Shown: piece after piece, positions 17,254 through 25,529 of the stretch
Layout of the letters: the number at the start of each line of letters is the position of its first letter
Position numbering within the stretch: the first letter of the stretch is position 1
NCBI RefSeq assembly: GCF_028369105.1
Contig: NZ_JAQNDO010000001.1
Location: 2,535,711 to 2,599,710, forward strand
Length of the DNA stretch: 64,000 bases
Source: Polyangium mundeleinium
Lineage (GTDB): Bacteria; Myxococcota_A; Polyangia; Polyangiales; Polyangiaceae
Direction of reading: 5' to 3'
Translations under genes and position numbers: made by a program
Notes under the pieces: model-generated
The model's input: the letters and a program-made list of their open reading frames with translations, nothing else
Databases searched by the model: none
What the model was told of the DNA's origin: nothing

Positions 17254-18990
17254 ATGACCGTCAGCGTCGCCGAAGACCGCCCCGTGTCCCGCGTGGAGCC
17301 CAGCCACAACGACCTCGACCGCGCCCTCGCCGAGCTCGGTGACAGCGCCCGCGCCTTCGCGCGTTTGCCCCCGCGGGACAAGGCCCGGCTCCTGCGCGAG
17401 GAGGTCCTGCCGCGCGTCGAGGCCGCCGCCCTGCGAATGGTCCAGGCGAGCTGCCTCGAAAAAGGCATCGACCCCGCCGCCCCCATCGCCGGCGAGGAGT
17501 GGCTCGCCGGCCCCTGCACCATCGCGAGCAACGTCGCCGCCCTCGCCGACGCCCTCGACCAGATCGCCGCGCGCGGCGCGCCCCGCCTGCCCTTCCGCGC
17601 CGTCCGTGAAGACGACGGCCGCACGAAGGTCCGCGTCTTCCCCATGCGCGGCTCGGACGGCGCGCTGCTCTCGGGGTTCACCTGCGACGTACACCTCGAA
17701 CGTGGCGTCCGCCGCGCCGATGTCCGCGCCGAGCAGGCCGCGTTTTACCGGCAAGCCGACCCCGAGGGCGGCGTCTCGCTCGTGCTCGGCGCGGGCAACG
17801 TCGCGAGCATCGGGCCGATGGATACGCTGCACACCCTCTTCAACGAGGGCCGTGTCGTCCTCCTGAAGACGAGCCCGGTCAACGCGTACCTCGGGCCGAT
17901 CCTCGAAGACATGCTCGCGCCGCTCGTCTCGCGCGGGTTCGTCCGGATCGTGCACGGCGGGCCGGAGGTCGGCAGCTACCTCGCGTCGCATCGCCTGGTC
18001 TCGCATGTGCACATCACGGGCTCGCAGCACACGCACGACATCATCGTGTGGGGCAAACCCGGGGCGGAGCAGGACGCCCGGCGCGCGGCGAACGATCCCG
18101 TCCTGAAGAAGCCCATCACCTCGGAGCTCGGCAACGTGAGCCCCGTCGTCGTCGTGCCGTACCTCTACGCCGAGGACGAGCTCTGGTTCCAGGCACGCAG
18201 CATCGCCACGCAGATCGTCAACAACGCCTCGTTCAACTGCAACGCCGCCAAGATGCTCGTCCTCGCCCGCGGCTGGGCGCAGCGGGACCTGTTCCTCGAC
18301 AAACTCCAGCAGGCCCTCGGCGAGGTTCGCCCGAGGAAGGCGTATTACCCGGGCGCGCCGCTGCGCCACGCTTCGCTCGTGAAGGGGCACGACCACGTCC
18401 GCTTGGTCGGCGAGGCGAGCCCCGGGACCTTGCCCTGGACGATGATCACCGATCTCGACGCGGCGGACGCGCGCGAGCCGCTGTTTTCGACCGAGCCCTT
18501 CTGCGGCATCGTCAGCGAGGTGTCGGTCGGCTCCCAGGATCCGGCCGAGTTCCTCGCCGCCGCGACGCGCTTCTGCAACGAAACCCTTTGGGGCACGCTC
18601 TCCGCGTCGATCGTTTGTCCGAACATTCTGGAAGAAGATCCTGTCGTCGGGGCTGCCTTGGAGCGTGCCATCGACGAGCTCCGTTATGGCGCCGTCGCCG
18701 TGAATCACTGGCCCGGCCTGGTGTACGGGACCGTCACGGCGCCCTGGGGGGGTCATCCGAGCGTGACGCTCGCCGACGTGAAGAGCGGCATCGGATTCGT
18801 CCACAACACCGTCATGCTCGGGCGTATCGAGAAGGCGGTTCTTCGGGGACCGCTGAAGACGTTTCCACGGCCACCCTTCTTCTACGATCACCGCAATATG
18901 GCCGTCACGGCGGAGCGGCTGCTTCGGTATTATGCCCGCCCTGGATGGGGGCGTATCCCGGCTGTCGCAATGGCGGCGTTGCGCGGTTGA
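17254..18990 (+). CDS. Aldehyde-dehydrogenase superfamily protein
   Basis: The 578-aa protein is longer than ordinary aldehyde dehydrogenases (about 500 aa). The core motifs are present: [11 protein letters not shown] for the nucleotide-binding turn, catalytic-type Glu291 in TSELGN, and nucleophile-type Cys329 in [11 protein letters not shown]. The PF/GCG region reads [11 protein letters not shown]. The usual G-x-T-x-G is altered (TGSQHTH), so cofactor use may differ. It has no signal peptide. The substrate is unknown. The start at 17254 ([10 protein letters not shown]) begins the folded region. It diverges from the outer-membrane protein gene with 106 bases between starts. Confidence 0.82.
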   Translation: MTVSVAEDRPVSRVEPSHNDLDRALAELGDSARAFARLPPRDKARLLREEVLPRVEAAALRMVQASCLEKGIDPAAPIAGEEWLAGPCTIASNVAALADALDQIAARGAPRLPFRAVREDDGRTKVRVFPMRGSDGALLSGFTCDVHLERGVRRADVRAEQAAFYRQADPEGGVSLVLGAGNVASIGPMDTLHTLFNEGRVVLLKTSPVNAYLGPILEDMLAPLVSRGFVRIVHGGPEVGSYLASHRLVSHVHITGSQHTHDIIVWGKPGAEQDARRAANDPVLKKPITSELGNVSPVVVVPYLYAEDELWFQARSIATQIVNNASFNCNAAKMLVLARGWAQRDLFLDKLQQALGEVRPRKAYYPGAPLRHASLVKGHDHVRLVGEASPGTLPWTMITDLDAADAREPLFSTEPFCGIVSEVSVGSQDPAEFLAAATRFCNETLWGTLSASIVCPNILEEDPVVGAALERAIDELRYGAVAVNHWPGLVYGTVTAPWGGHPSVTLADVKSGIGFVHNTVMLGRIEKAVLRGPLKTFPRPPFFYDHRNMAVTAERLLRYYARPGWGRIPAVAMAALRG

Positions 18991-19081
18991 CACTTTTCTT
19001 CGCGCACGATTTCGCGCTGGTTGGTCTTGACCTGGGTCTACCCCGCGGTTGAGATGGATCTCGGACCCGCGTGCCATTTGT

Positions 19082-20296
19082 ATGACGACGCATCGAGATC
19101 CCAGTGCCGAGCGATTTTTCCGTTTCCAGTCCGCTCCCTGCCTCGAAGTGGATTTCGACGGGGGGATCGTCTGCGCGAACCCGGCGTTTTGTCAGGTCGC
19201 CGGGCGGAGCGAGGACGAGCTCCAAGCCGCGGGGCTCGTCGCGCTCTTCGCGCCGGACGCCCGCGTGGAGGCGTCGGCGGCGCTCGCGCGCGGGACGACA
19301 CGGGACATCGTTTCCTTTGATCTCCCGCTCGTGCGGCCCGAGGGAGATCTGCGCTGGCTCGAATGGCGCGGGGTCTCCTTCGCCGAACATCGGCTCTTCC
19401 GCATTGTCGCGCACGACGTGACCGCGCTCTGGCGCGCGGAGGCCGAGGCGCGGGAGCGGGAGCGGTTCCTCGGCACGCTGCTCGGGAACCTGCAGGGCAT
19501 GGTCTACCGGTGTCGCAACGACGAACGGTACACCATGGAGTTCGTGAGCGCGGGTTGTGAGCTCATCTGTGGGTACAAGGCCGACGAGCTGGTCGGCGAG
19601 GCCGCTGGGGTCTCGGTCGCCGCCCTCATCCACCCGGAGGACACCGAGCGCGTGTGGGGCGAAATTCATGCGGCGGTCGCAGCACGTATCCCCTACAGCC
19701 TGAAATATCGCATCTTTCCAAAATCCGGTGAGCTGCGATGGGTGGAGGAGGAGGGGCGCGGCGTATTCGACGCGTCGGGCGCGCTCGTCGCGCTCGAGGG
19801 GTTCATCACGGACGTGACGGCGCGCATGAAGGCGAAGCAGGAGATCGAGGACAAGCTCCGCGTCATCGCCGAGCAAAAGGAGCAGATCCAGCACCTCTCG
19901 TTACCGATCATCGAGGTATGGGACGGCGTGATCACGCTCCCCGTGGTGGGCGTGCTCGACGATCAGCGCGCCGAGCGAATCATGCAGGGATTGCTCGATA
20001 CCGTGGTGCGGACGCAGAGCCAGCACGTGATCATCGATCTCACGGCGGTGGAGGAGGTCGACGGGGCCGTGGCCGAGCACATCGTGCGCATCCTGCGGGC
20101 CGTGCAGCTTCTTGGCGCCGACGGCGCGCTTTCGGGCATTCAGCCGAAGGTGGCGCAGGCGCTCGTCTCGCTTTCGGCCGACCTCGGCGGCACGCGCATG
20201 TGGCCGGATCTGCGCGCCGCGCTGCGCGCCTGCATGCGCGTGCCGGCGCGGGCGGCGGGCGCGCGGCCGCGGGGACGGACCGCGGGAAACGCGTGA
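19082..20296 (+). CDS. PAS-PAS-STAS (RsbR-like) signalling protein
   Basis: The 404-aa cytoplasmic protein has two PAS domains. The first (about 12-115) contains FRIVAHDVTALWR. The second (about 125-255) contains YTMEFVSAGCELICGY and FITDVTARM. A short coiled linker (QEIEDKLRVIAEQKEQIQHL) leads to a C-terminal STAS domain with IIEVWDGVITLPVVGVLDD and IIDLTAVEEVDG. This is the RsbR layout of stressosome-type regulators, in which a Thr in the DLT segment is phosphorylated by an RsbT-like kinase. No kinase or phosphatase lies nearby. A similar protein is encoded at 44218-45354. A TTG at 19049 is in frame, but the ATG at 19082 is preferred. Confidence 0.85.
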   Translation: MTTHRDPSAERFFRFQSAPCLEVDFDGGIVCANPAFCQVAGRSEDELQAAGLVALFAPDARVEASAALARGTTRDIVSFDLPLVRPEGDLRWLEWRGVSFAEHRLFRIVAHDVTALWRAEAEARERERFLGTLLGNLQGMVYRCRNDERYTMEFVSAGCELICGYKADELVGEAAGVSVAALIHPEDTERVWGEIHAAVAARIPYSLKYRIFPKSGELRWVEEEGRGVFDASGALVALEGFITDVTARMKAKQEIEDKLRVIAEQKEQIQHLSLPIIEVWDGVITLPVVGVLDDQRAERIMQGLLDTVVRTQSQHVIIDLTAVEEVDGAVAEHIVRILRAVQLLGADGALSGIQPKVAQALVSLSADLGGTRMWPDLRAALRACMRVPARAAGARPRGRTAGNA

Positions 20297-20305
20297 ATCG
20301 CGGAT

Positions 20306-21085
20306 TCAGCGACCGGAGAAGGCAGGCTTTCGTTTCTCGCTCGCGGCCTTGAGGCCTTCGCCGAGATCCTCGCTCGCATAACTCACGGCCTGCTCGTAGG
20401 CCTCGCGGTCGAGGGCCTCAGCGAGCGCGCCGCGGTGAATGCCGAGGGATCGTTTCAGCGCGTGCACCACGAGCGGGGCTGATTCCGCGATCTGCGCGGC
20501 GAGCTCGGCGGCGCGGGGGCGCACGCGATCGCCGGGGAGCGCTTCGAGGGCCATGCCCCAGGCGGCGGCGTCGCGCCCCGTGAAGCGGCGGCCGGTGAGC
20601 AGAAGCTCCGCGGCGCGCTCGGCGCCCGCGCGGCGTGGAACGAGGTACGTCGCGCCCATCCCCGGGTGCAGGCCGAGCGAGGCGAAATTCAGCGCGAGCC
20701 GGCTGTCTTCGTCGACGACGACGAGGTCGGCGGCGAGCGCGACGCAGAGCCCCGCGCCGATCGCCGGGCCCCGCACGGCCGCGACGACGGGCACATCGAG
20801 TTCCGTGATCGACAGATACCGATGGTAAAACCCGAGCATGAAGGCCCGCGCCTCCGCGAAGCTCGCGGCGCGCAGGCGTTCGAGCATGGCGAGGTCGCCG
20901 CCCGCGGAAAACGCGTCGCCCGCGCCCGCGAGCACGACGGCGCGCACGGAGGCATCACGCGAGATCTCGCGGACGCGCGCGGCGAGTGCGTCCCCGAGTT
21001 CGGGGCTCATGGCGTTTTTGCGGCGGGCGTCGTCGAGGACGAGCGTGGCGACGGCGCCGTCGCGTTCGAGGTGGACGTCGGGCAT
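20306..21085 (-). CDS. Enoyl-CoA hydratase/isomerase (crotonase) family protein
   Basis: The 259-aa protein is a full-length crotonase. The first oxyanion-hole segment is LAGAGDAFSAGGDLAML, and the second is in the helix after AAVRGPAIGAGLCVALAADL. The two glutamates that act as acid/base in true hydratases are not evident in ALNFASLGLHPGMGATYL. It may therefore be an isomerase, hydrolase or other crotonase rather than a hydratase. A GAGG lies six bases before the ATG at 21085. The gene diverges from a TetR gene across a double palindromic operator, so it is very probably controlled by that TetR. Confidence 0.87.
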   Translation of the reverse strand: MPDVHLERDGAVATLVLDDARRKNAMSPELGDALAARVREISRDASVRAVVLAGAGDAFSAGGDLAMLERLRAASFAEARAFMLGFYHRYLSITELDVPVVAAVRGPAIGAGLCVALAADLVVVDEDSRLALNFASLGLHPGMGATYLVPRRAGAERAAELLLTGRRFTGRDAAAWGMALEALPGDRVRPRAAELAAQIAESAPLVVHALKRSLGIHRGALAEALDREAYEQAVSYASEDLGEGLKAASEKRKPAFSGR

Positions 21086-21109
21086 GCGAGGCCTCTAACA
21101 CGAGAGAAC

Positions 21110-21152
21110 ATGCACTCGGCGTGCAAAAAAACTACTTGCACCATGAGTGCAT
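21110..21152. promoter_or_regulatory. Double palindromic operator for the TetR regulator
   Basis: Two copies of the palindrome TGCAC-N5-GTGCA lie at 21111-21125 and 21137-21151, 26 bases apart centre to centre. The whole 43-base block is itself symmetric about base 21131: ATGCACTC pairs with GAGTGCAT, and GTGCAA with TTGCAC. It sits between the divergent crotonase and TetR genes, 25 bases upstream of the crotonase start. This is the classical layout of an autoregulated TetR operator binding two dimers, and should repress both transcripts. Confidence 0.8.
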
Positions 21153-21170
21153 ATAGGTAGAGTGGTCCTC

Positions 21171-21803
21171 GTGACCCACGCGAAGGAGCCCGCCACGCAG
21201 ACGCAGGCCGATGGGCGACACGCGCGGGCCGAGCGCACGCGGGAGGCGATCGTGGAGGCGCTGCTCGCGCTGCTTTCAGAGGGCGTCGTGCGTCCTTCGG
21301 CCGAGCAAATCGCCGAGCGCGCGGGGGTGTCGCGGCGGGCGATCTTCAACCATTTCACGGACCTCGACGACCTGCTCGCGTGTGCGGCGCGGCGCCGGAT
21401 GGAGACGGTCATGGCGCTCTGGCCGAAGCTCTCGCGGGAGGGGACGGCGGCGGAGCGGGCGCGAGCCCTCGCCGAGGGGATTTGTCGGTTCCACGAGCTC
21501 GTCGCGCCCGTGCGCCGCGCGGCTGTGCTGTTCTCATACGACTCGGCATTCCTCGCGGGACAGCTCCGCGAGGCAGCGCGCATGCACCGGGCCGCCATTC
21601 GCGCGGTGTTCGAGCCCGAGATCGAGGCGGCGCCGGAGGAGATGCGGGGCGTGCTGCTCGGGGGTCTCGCGGCGGCGGCGAGTTTTTTGATGTGGGAGGA
21701 GCTCCGGAGGAACCAGGAGCTCTCGGTGGACGAGGCCACCCGCGCCGTGTGGATCGAGCTCGAAGGAATGCTCGAGCGCGCGGCGCGGAATCAACCGCGG
21801 TAA
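21171..21803 (+). CDS. TetR/AcrR-family transcriptional repressor
   Basis: The 210-aa regulator has an N-terminal helix-turn-helix: EQIAERAGVSRRAIFNHFTD (about residues 42-61), then a Leu-rich ligand/dimer domain with two buried cysteine-containing helices. The frame opens at a GTG at 21147, but that codon lies inside the right-hand operator palindrome. The GTG at 21171 (MTHAKEPATQ) is therefore the better start. The stop is 11 bases before the ATG of the copper monooxygenase, so the two form an operon. The operator between this gene and the divergent crotonase implies autoregulation. The ligand is unknown; acyl-CoA-like molecules are common for TetR proteins beside crotonases. Confidence 0.88.
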   Translation: MTHAKEPATQTQADGRHARAERTREAIVEALLALLSEGVVRPSAEQIAERAGVSRRAIFNHFTDLDDLLACAARRRMETVMALWPKLSREGTAAERARALAEGICRFHELVAPVRRAAVLFSYDSAFLAGQLREAARMHRAAIRAVFEPEIEAAPEEMRGVLLGGLAAAASFLMWEELRRNQELSVDEATRAVWIELEGMLERAARNQPR

Positions 21804-21814
21804 AGGAGGAGAAC

Positions 21815-23122
21815 ATGCTTGCTTTCGACGGCGTCCGGATTGCGTGTGTGCTCGTGGGGCTCGGCGTTGTGGCGGGTTGCACGAATGGTGGAAGCAGCGG
21901 CGGGCCGGGCACGCCCGCGGCGGGGGGACCGACGTACCATCGCGACGTGAAGCCGCTCGTCGACACGAAATGCGGAAAATGCCACGCCGAGGGCGGCGTC
22001 GGCCCCTTCGCGCTCACGACGTACGAGGAGGTGCAGGCGATGCGCGGGGCCGTCGAGGCCGCCGTCGTGGCGAAAACGATGCCGCCCTGGCCCGCGGACA
22101 ACGATTGCAACGATTACCTCGGCGATCGCTCGCTCACGGACGAGCAGATCGGCACGATCACGCGCTGGATAGCGGACGGGGCGCCCGAGGGCAACCCCGC
22201 GGACGCGCCCGTGCCCGTGGAGGACACCGCGGAGACGCTCTCCCGCATCGACCTCGAATTGCCGATTCCCGAGGCCTACACGCCGAAAATCTCGCCGGAC
22301 GATTACCATTGCTTCTTCGTCGACTGGCCCGCGCAGGAGACGACGTACATCACGGGCCTCGGCGTCGAGCCCGGCGAGCGGCCGATCGTCCATCACGTCA
22401 TCGCGTTCGTGGCGAAGCCGGACAAACTCGCGGATTTTCAGGCGCTCGACGACGCCGAGCCGGGCGTCGGCTGGACCTGCTATGGCGGCCCCGGCGGCGG
22501 GCCTTCGTCTGCGGGCTGGGTCGGCGCGTGGGTGCCTGGCAGCACCGGCGCCGATTATCCGGAGGGCACGGGCATCGAGATTCCCCCGGGCTCGAAGCTC
22601 ATCGTGCAAATGCATTACAACACGTTGTCGGCGGCGCCGGTCCCGGATCGGACGAAGATCCTCGTGCGCACGGACAAGACCGTGGAGAAGAAGGCCGCGA
22701 TCATGCCGTTCACGAAGATCTCCTGGGTCACGCAGCAGACGATGACGCTCCCCGCGCACACGAGCGACATCGTCCACGAGGTCACGGCCGATCCGACGGC
22801 GTACTTGAGCCTCGCCACGGGCGGCGCGCTGCCGTCGAACACGCCCGTCAACATTTACAGCGGCGGCTTGCACATGCACACGCGCGGCAAAAGCAGCTCG
22901 CTCCAGCTCGTGCGCGGCGGCGCGGAGGAATGCCTCCTCGACATCCCGGACTGGAATTTCCACTGGCAGGGGAGCTATCGCCTGAAGGCGCCCACCCGCT
23001 TCGAGCCGGGCGATCAACTCCACCTGAAGTGCACCTGGGACAACCCCGAGATGTACGACATCAACTGGGGCGAGGGGACGAACGACGAGATGTGCCTCGG
23101 CACCGTCTACGTCACCGAGTGA
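21815..23122 (+). CDS. PHM/DBM-type copper monooxygenase lipoprotein with a c-type heme motif
   Basis: The 435-aa lipoprotein (VVAGC) has a c-type heme motif, C53-G-K-C56-H57, in an N-terminal cytochrome-like segment. A two-domain copper type II, ascorbate-dependent monooxygenase fold follows. All ligands known from peptidylglycine monooxygenase have counterparts. The CuH site is H193-H194 (PIVHHVIAF) and H267 (MHYN). The CuM site is H353 and H355 (LHMHTRG) and M426 (DEMCLG). The family hydroxylates unactivated C-H bonds with O2; the substrate here is unknown. The heme may supply the electrons that ascorbate provides in animals (inference). An excellent ribosome-binding site, AAAGGAGGA, precedes the ATG. 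It is the second gene of the TetR operon. Confidence 0.87.
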   Translation: MLAFDGVRIACVLVGLGVVAGCTNGGSSGGPGTPAAGGPTYHRDVKPLVDTKCGKCHAEGGVGPFALTTYEEVQAMRGAVEAAVVAKTMPPWPADNDCNDYLGDRSLTDEQIGTITRWIADGAPEGNPADAPVPVEDTAETLSRIDLELPIPEAYTPKISPDDYHCFFVDWPAQETTYITGLGVEPGERPIVHHVIAFVAKPDKLADFQALDDAEPGVGWTCYGGPGGGPSSAGWVGAWVPGSTGADYPEGTGIEIPPGSKLIVQMHYNTLSAAPVPDRTKILVRTDKTVEKKAAIMPFTKISWVTQQTMTLPAHTSDIVHEVTADPTAYLSLATGGALPSNTPVNIYSGGLHMHTRGKSSSLQLVRGGAEECLLDIPDWNFHWQGSYRLKAPTRFEPGDQLHLKCTWDNPEMYDINWGEGTNDEMCLGTVYVTE

Positions 23123-23252
23123 CGAATCGTCCCCCTCACCAACGCCATACATCTTAGCAAAAACATTCTCGTTTTCAAGTCTTGCTCGAAAGGGGCCTCG
23201 CCCGTAGTTTCCGCCTCGCCGGTGACCTTTCCGTCACCCGGCGGGAGGGAGC

Positions 23253-25529
23253 ATGGAAGGTACGGGCGAACGGCCCTTTTCCAGCGAACCCGGGCCTATT
23301 GTCGCCGAGGAGCTCCGGCTCCTCGCGCGGACACAAGAGGCCCTCGCAGAGGCGCGAGGCCCTCGCAGAGGCGCGCGGCCGGACGGGGAGGGCCTGCGCG
23401 CGCTCCGGGACGAATGGAACACGGCAGGAGAAGAGGATAGGCCGGCGCTGCTCGCGCAAATGCACGAGGAGCGGGCACGGCTTTCGCGGGCGCGCGTGGA
23501 CACGCTGCCAGATCCGGCGGCGCCTTATTTCGCGCATCTGCGCGTCCGCGTGGCGGGCCGCGTCCGAGACGTGCTGCTCGGCGCGGCGCCGCTGCTCGAC
23601 GGCAAGCGCGGCGTCACGATCGTGGAATGGCGAAAATCGCCGATCGCCGAGGTGTTTTTCTCGTGCGAGGAGGGCGAGGACTACGAGATCGAGGTGGATG
23701 GCCGTGTCATCGAGGGCAAAGTCGAAGAGCGGCGCCTCTTGACGTTCGAGGGCGGGGCGCTCGCGAGCATCACCGTCCCGGGCGGCGTGCTGCTGCACGA
23801 GGGGGAGACCTGGCGCTTCGAGCCACGCGCATGGGCCCCGCGGCTCGTGGATCCCACGTCGCCGCGGCGGACGCCGGAGACACGCAATCCGTTCATCACG
23901 CTCGACGCCGAGCAGCAGGCCCTCGTCGATCGGGAGCCACGCGCGCCGCTGCTCGTGCTCGGCTCGGCCGGCTCGGGAAAAACCACGGTGGCGCTGCACC
24001 GCGTGGCCGCGCTGCGCCAGCGGTTCCCGGAGGTCTTTCCGGCCAAACGTATGCTCGTGCTCGTGCCCGAGCCGGGGCTCCGTCGTTTGTCCGAGCGGAT
24101 CCTGGAAGGGCTCGCCGTGGAGGGCGTCTTCGTCCGCACGTTCGAGGACTGGATCCGCGCCGAGGCACGCCGCGTGTTTTCGTGGTTGCCGCACCATGAG
24201 CCGCCGGATCCGCCGTTCGCAGCGAGCCGCCTCAAGCGGCATCCCGCGCTTTTCGCGGCGATCGATCGGCTGATCGACGAGGGCACGAGCGCGATCGCGC
24301 GCAAGCTCGACCGCCTGCTCGGCTTCCGCGGCGCGCTCCGGAAGGCGCTCGAAGCGCGGGACGAGCCCCTCCTGCGAGACCGGCTGCGGGCGATCGAGGC
24401 GGGGTTGGCGCGAGAAACGACCGGCGAGAAGGGGCGGCTCCTCCGCGAGGCGCTCGCCGAGGAGCAGGACAAACTCGCGCGGGTGCGGGGGGATCACCGC
24501 CGGCTCGTCGGGGATCGGGCGCTGCTCGCGCGCGCGGTCGAGGCGTCGGAGGGCGATCTTCCCGCGGGGATCGTGGAGCAGGTCGCGGCGCACACGAAGC
24601 AGCAGCTCGCGATGACGAGCGAGGAGGCCTATGCGCACGTGGACGCGGACAGGCTCGCCACGCTCGATGGGCGGACGCTCGACGCCGGCACGCCCGAGGA
24701 GACGTCGGGCACGGTGGACGTGGAGGATTATGCGCTCCTCTTCGAATTGCTCCACCGCCGGACGGGCGCGAGCGCGACGCGGGCCGGAGCGTTGTCGCGA
24801 TATGCGCACATCGTGCTCGACGAGGCCCAGGAGCTCGCGCCGATCGAGCTCCGCGTGATTGGGCGCGCGCTCGATCCCGAGGGGAGCGTGACGGTGGCCG
24901 GGGATGCGGCGCAGCGGATCGATCGGTCGGGCCATTTCCGCTCGTGGGAGGCCGTGATGGAGGCGCTCGCCGTGCGGAGCGAGCCGGCATTCCTGGAGAC
25001 GTCGTACCGCTCGCCGCGGCCCGTCGTGGAATTTGCCCACGTGATCCTCGGCGCCGACGCGCCCGCGGAGGTGCCGCGCGCGCCGCGGGAAGGCGCGGAC
25101 GTGCTGCGGACGATCACGGCCGGCGAGGGGCACGCTGCGTCGGTCCTTTGCGAGGCACTGCGGCACTTGCGCGCCGACGATCCCTATGCCTCCGTGGCGG
25201 TGATCGCGCGCGACGAGCCTTCCGCGCGGGCCGTGCACGAGGCCGTCTCCCGAGGCATGCCGTGCCGCCTCGTGCGGGACGGGGATTTTTCGTTCGGGCC
25301 GGGGATCGAGGTGACCGAGGTCTCCGAGGTGAAGGGGCTCGAGTTCGATTATGTGATCATCCCGGACGCGAGCGCGAAGGTTTGGCCGGACGCTCCCGAG
25401 CATCGGCGAGCGCTCCACGTGGCCGTGACGCGCGCGATGCGGCGGGTGTGGATTGTCTCGCCGGGGGAGCCTTCGCCGATCTTGCCTTCAGAAGAGGAGC
25501 TTCGCCGCCTCGGTAAGCTCCACCGGTGA
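23253..25529 (+). CDS. HelD-like superfamily 1 helicase
   Basis: The 758-aa protein is an SF1 (UvrD/Rep-like) ATPase. Walker A is GSAGSGKTT from residue 237, Walker B is IVLDEAQE near 523, and the C-terminal motif is TEVSEVKGLEFDYVIIPDA followed by VAVTRAMRRVWIV. The N-terminal region before the ATPase holds a helical hairpin-like stretch and APYFAHLRVRVAGR. That resembles the YFGR-type N-terminus of HelD, the factor that removes stalled RNA polymerase from DNA. The large insertion between the motor domains (about 300-480) also fits HelD. GGGAGGGA precedes the ATG. The 3' end overlaps the convergent ankyrin gene by 42 bases. Confidence 0.82.
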   Translation: MEGTGERPFSSEPGPIVAEELRLLARTQEALAEARGPRRGARPDGEGLRALRDEWNTAGEEDRPALLAQMHEERARLSRARVDTLPDPAAPYFAHLRVRVAGRVRDVLLGAAPLLDGKRGVTIVEWRKSPIAEVFFSCEEGEDYEIEVDGRVIEGKVEERRLLTFEGGALASITVPGGVLLHEGETWRFEPRAWAPRLVDPTSPRRTPETRNPFITLDAEQQALVDREPRAPLLVLGSAGSGKTTVALHRVAALRQRFPEVFPAKRMLVLVPEPGLRRLSERILEGLAVEGVFVRTFEDWIRAEARRVFSWLPHHEPPDPPFAASRLKRHPALFAAIDRLIDEGTSAIARKLDRLLGFRGALRKALEARDEPLLRDRLRAIEAGLARETTGEKGRLLREALAEEQDKLARVRGDHRRLVGDRALLARAVEASEGDLPAGIVEQVAAHTKQQLAMTSEEAYAHVDADRLATLDGRTLDAGTPEETSGTVDVEDYALLFELLHRRTGASATRAGALSRYAHIVLDEAQELAPIELRVIGRALDPEGSVTVAGDAAQRIDRSGHFRSWEAVMEALAVRSEPAFLETSYRSPRPVVEFAHVILGADAPAEVPRAPREGADVLRTITAGEGHAASVLCEALRHLRADDPYASVAVIARDEPSARAVHEAVSRGMPCRLVRDGDFSFGPGIEVTEVSEVKGLEFDYVIIPDASAKVWPDAPEHRRALHVAVTRAMRRVWIVSPGEPSPILPSEEELRRLGKLHR
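23337..23374 (+). repeat. 19-base perfect tandem duplication inside the helicase gene
   Basis: Two identical 19-base copies follow one another at 23337-23355 and 23356-23374. The sequence begins GAGGCCCTCGCAGAGGCGC. The length is not a multiple of three, so the two copies are translated in different frames (EALAEAR then GPRRGAR). It lies in the N-terminal helical part, just after LRLLARTQ. Reading continues in the helicase frame across it. Confidence 0.75.

Noticed and set aside
18987..18992. Perfect TTGACA at the end of the aldehyde dehydrogenase gene
   Set aside because: There is no -10 element at a suitable distance before the PAS-STAS gene, and the hexamer includes the stop codon.
15946..19077. 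Open frame of 1043 codons on the minus strand
   Set aside because: It runs antisense to the aldehyde dehydrogenase and through the repeat region of the outer-membrane protein in the wrong frame; the product is low-complexity and Arg-rich.
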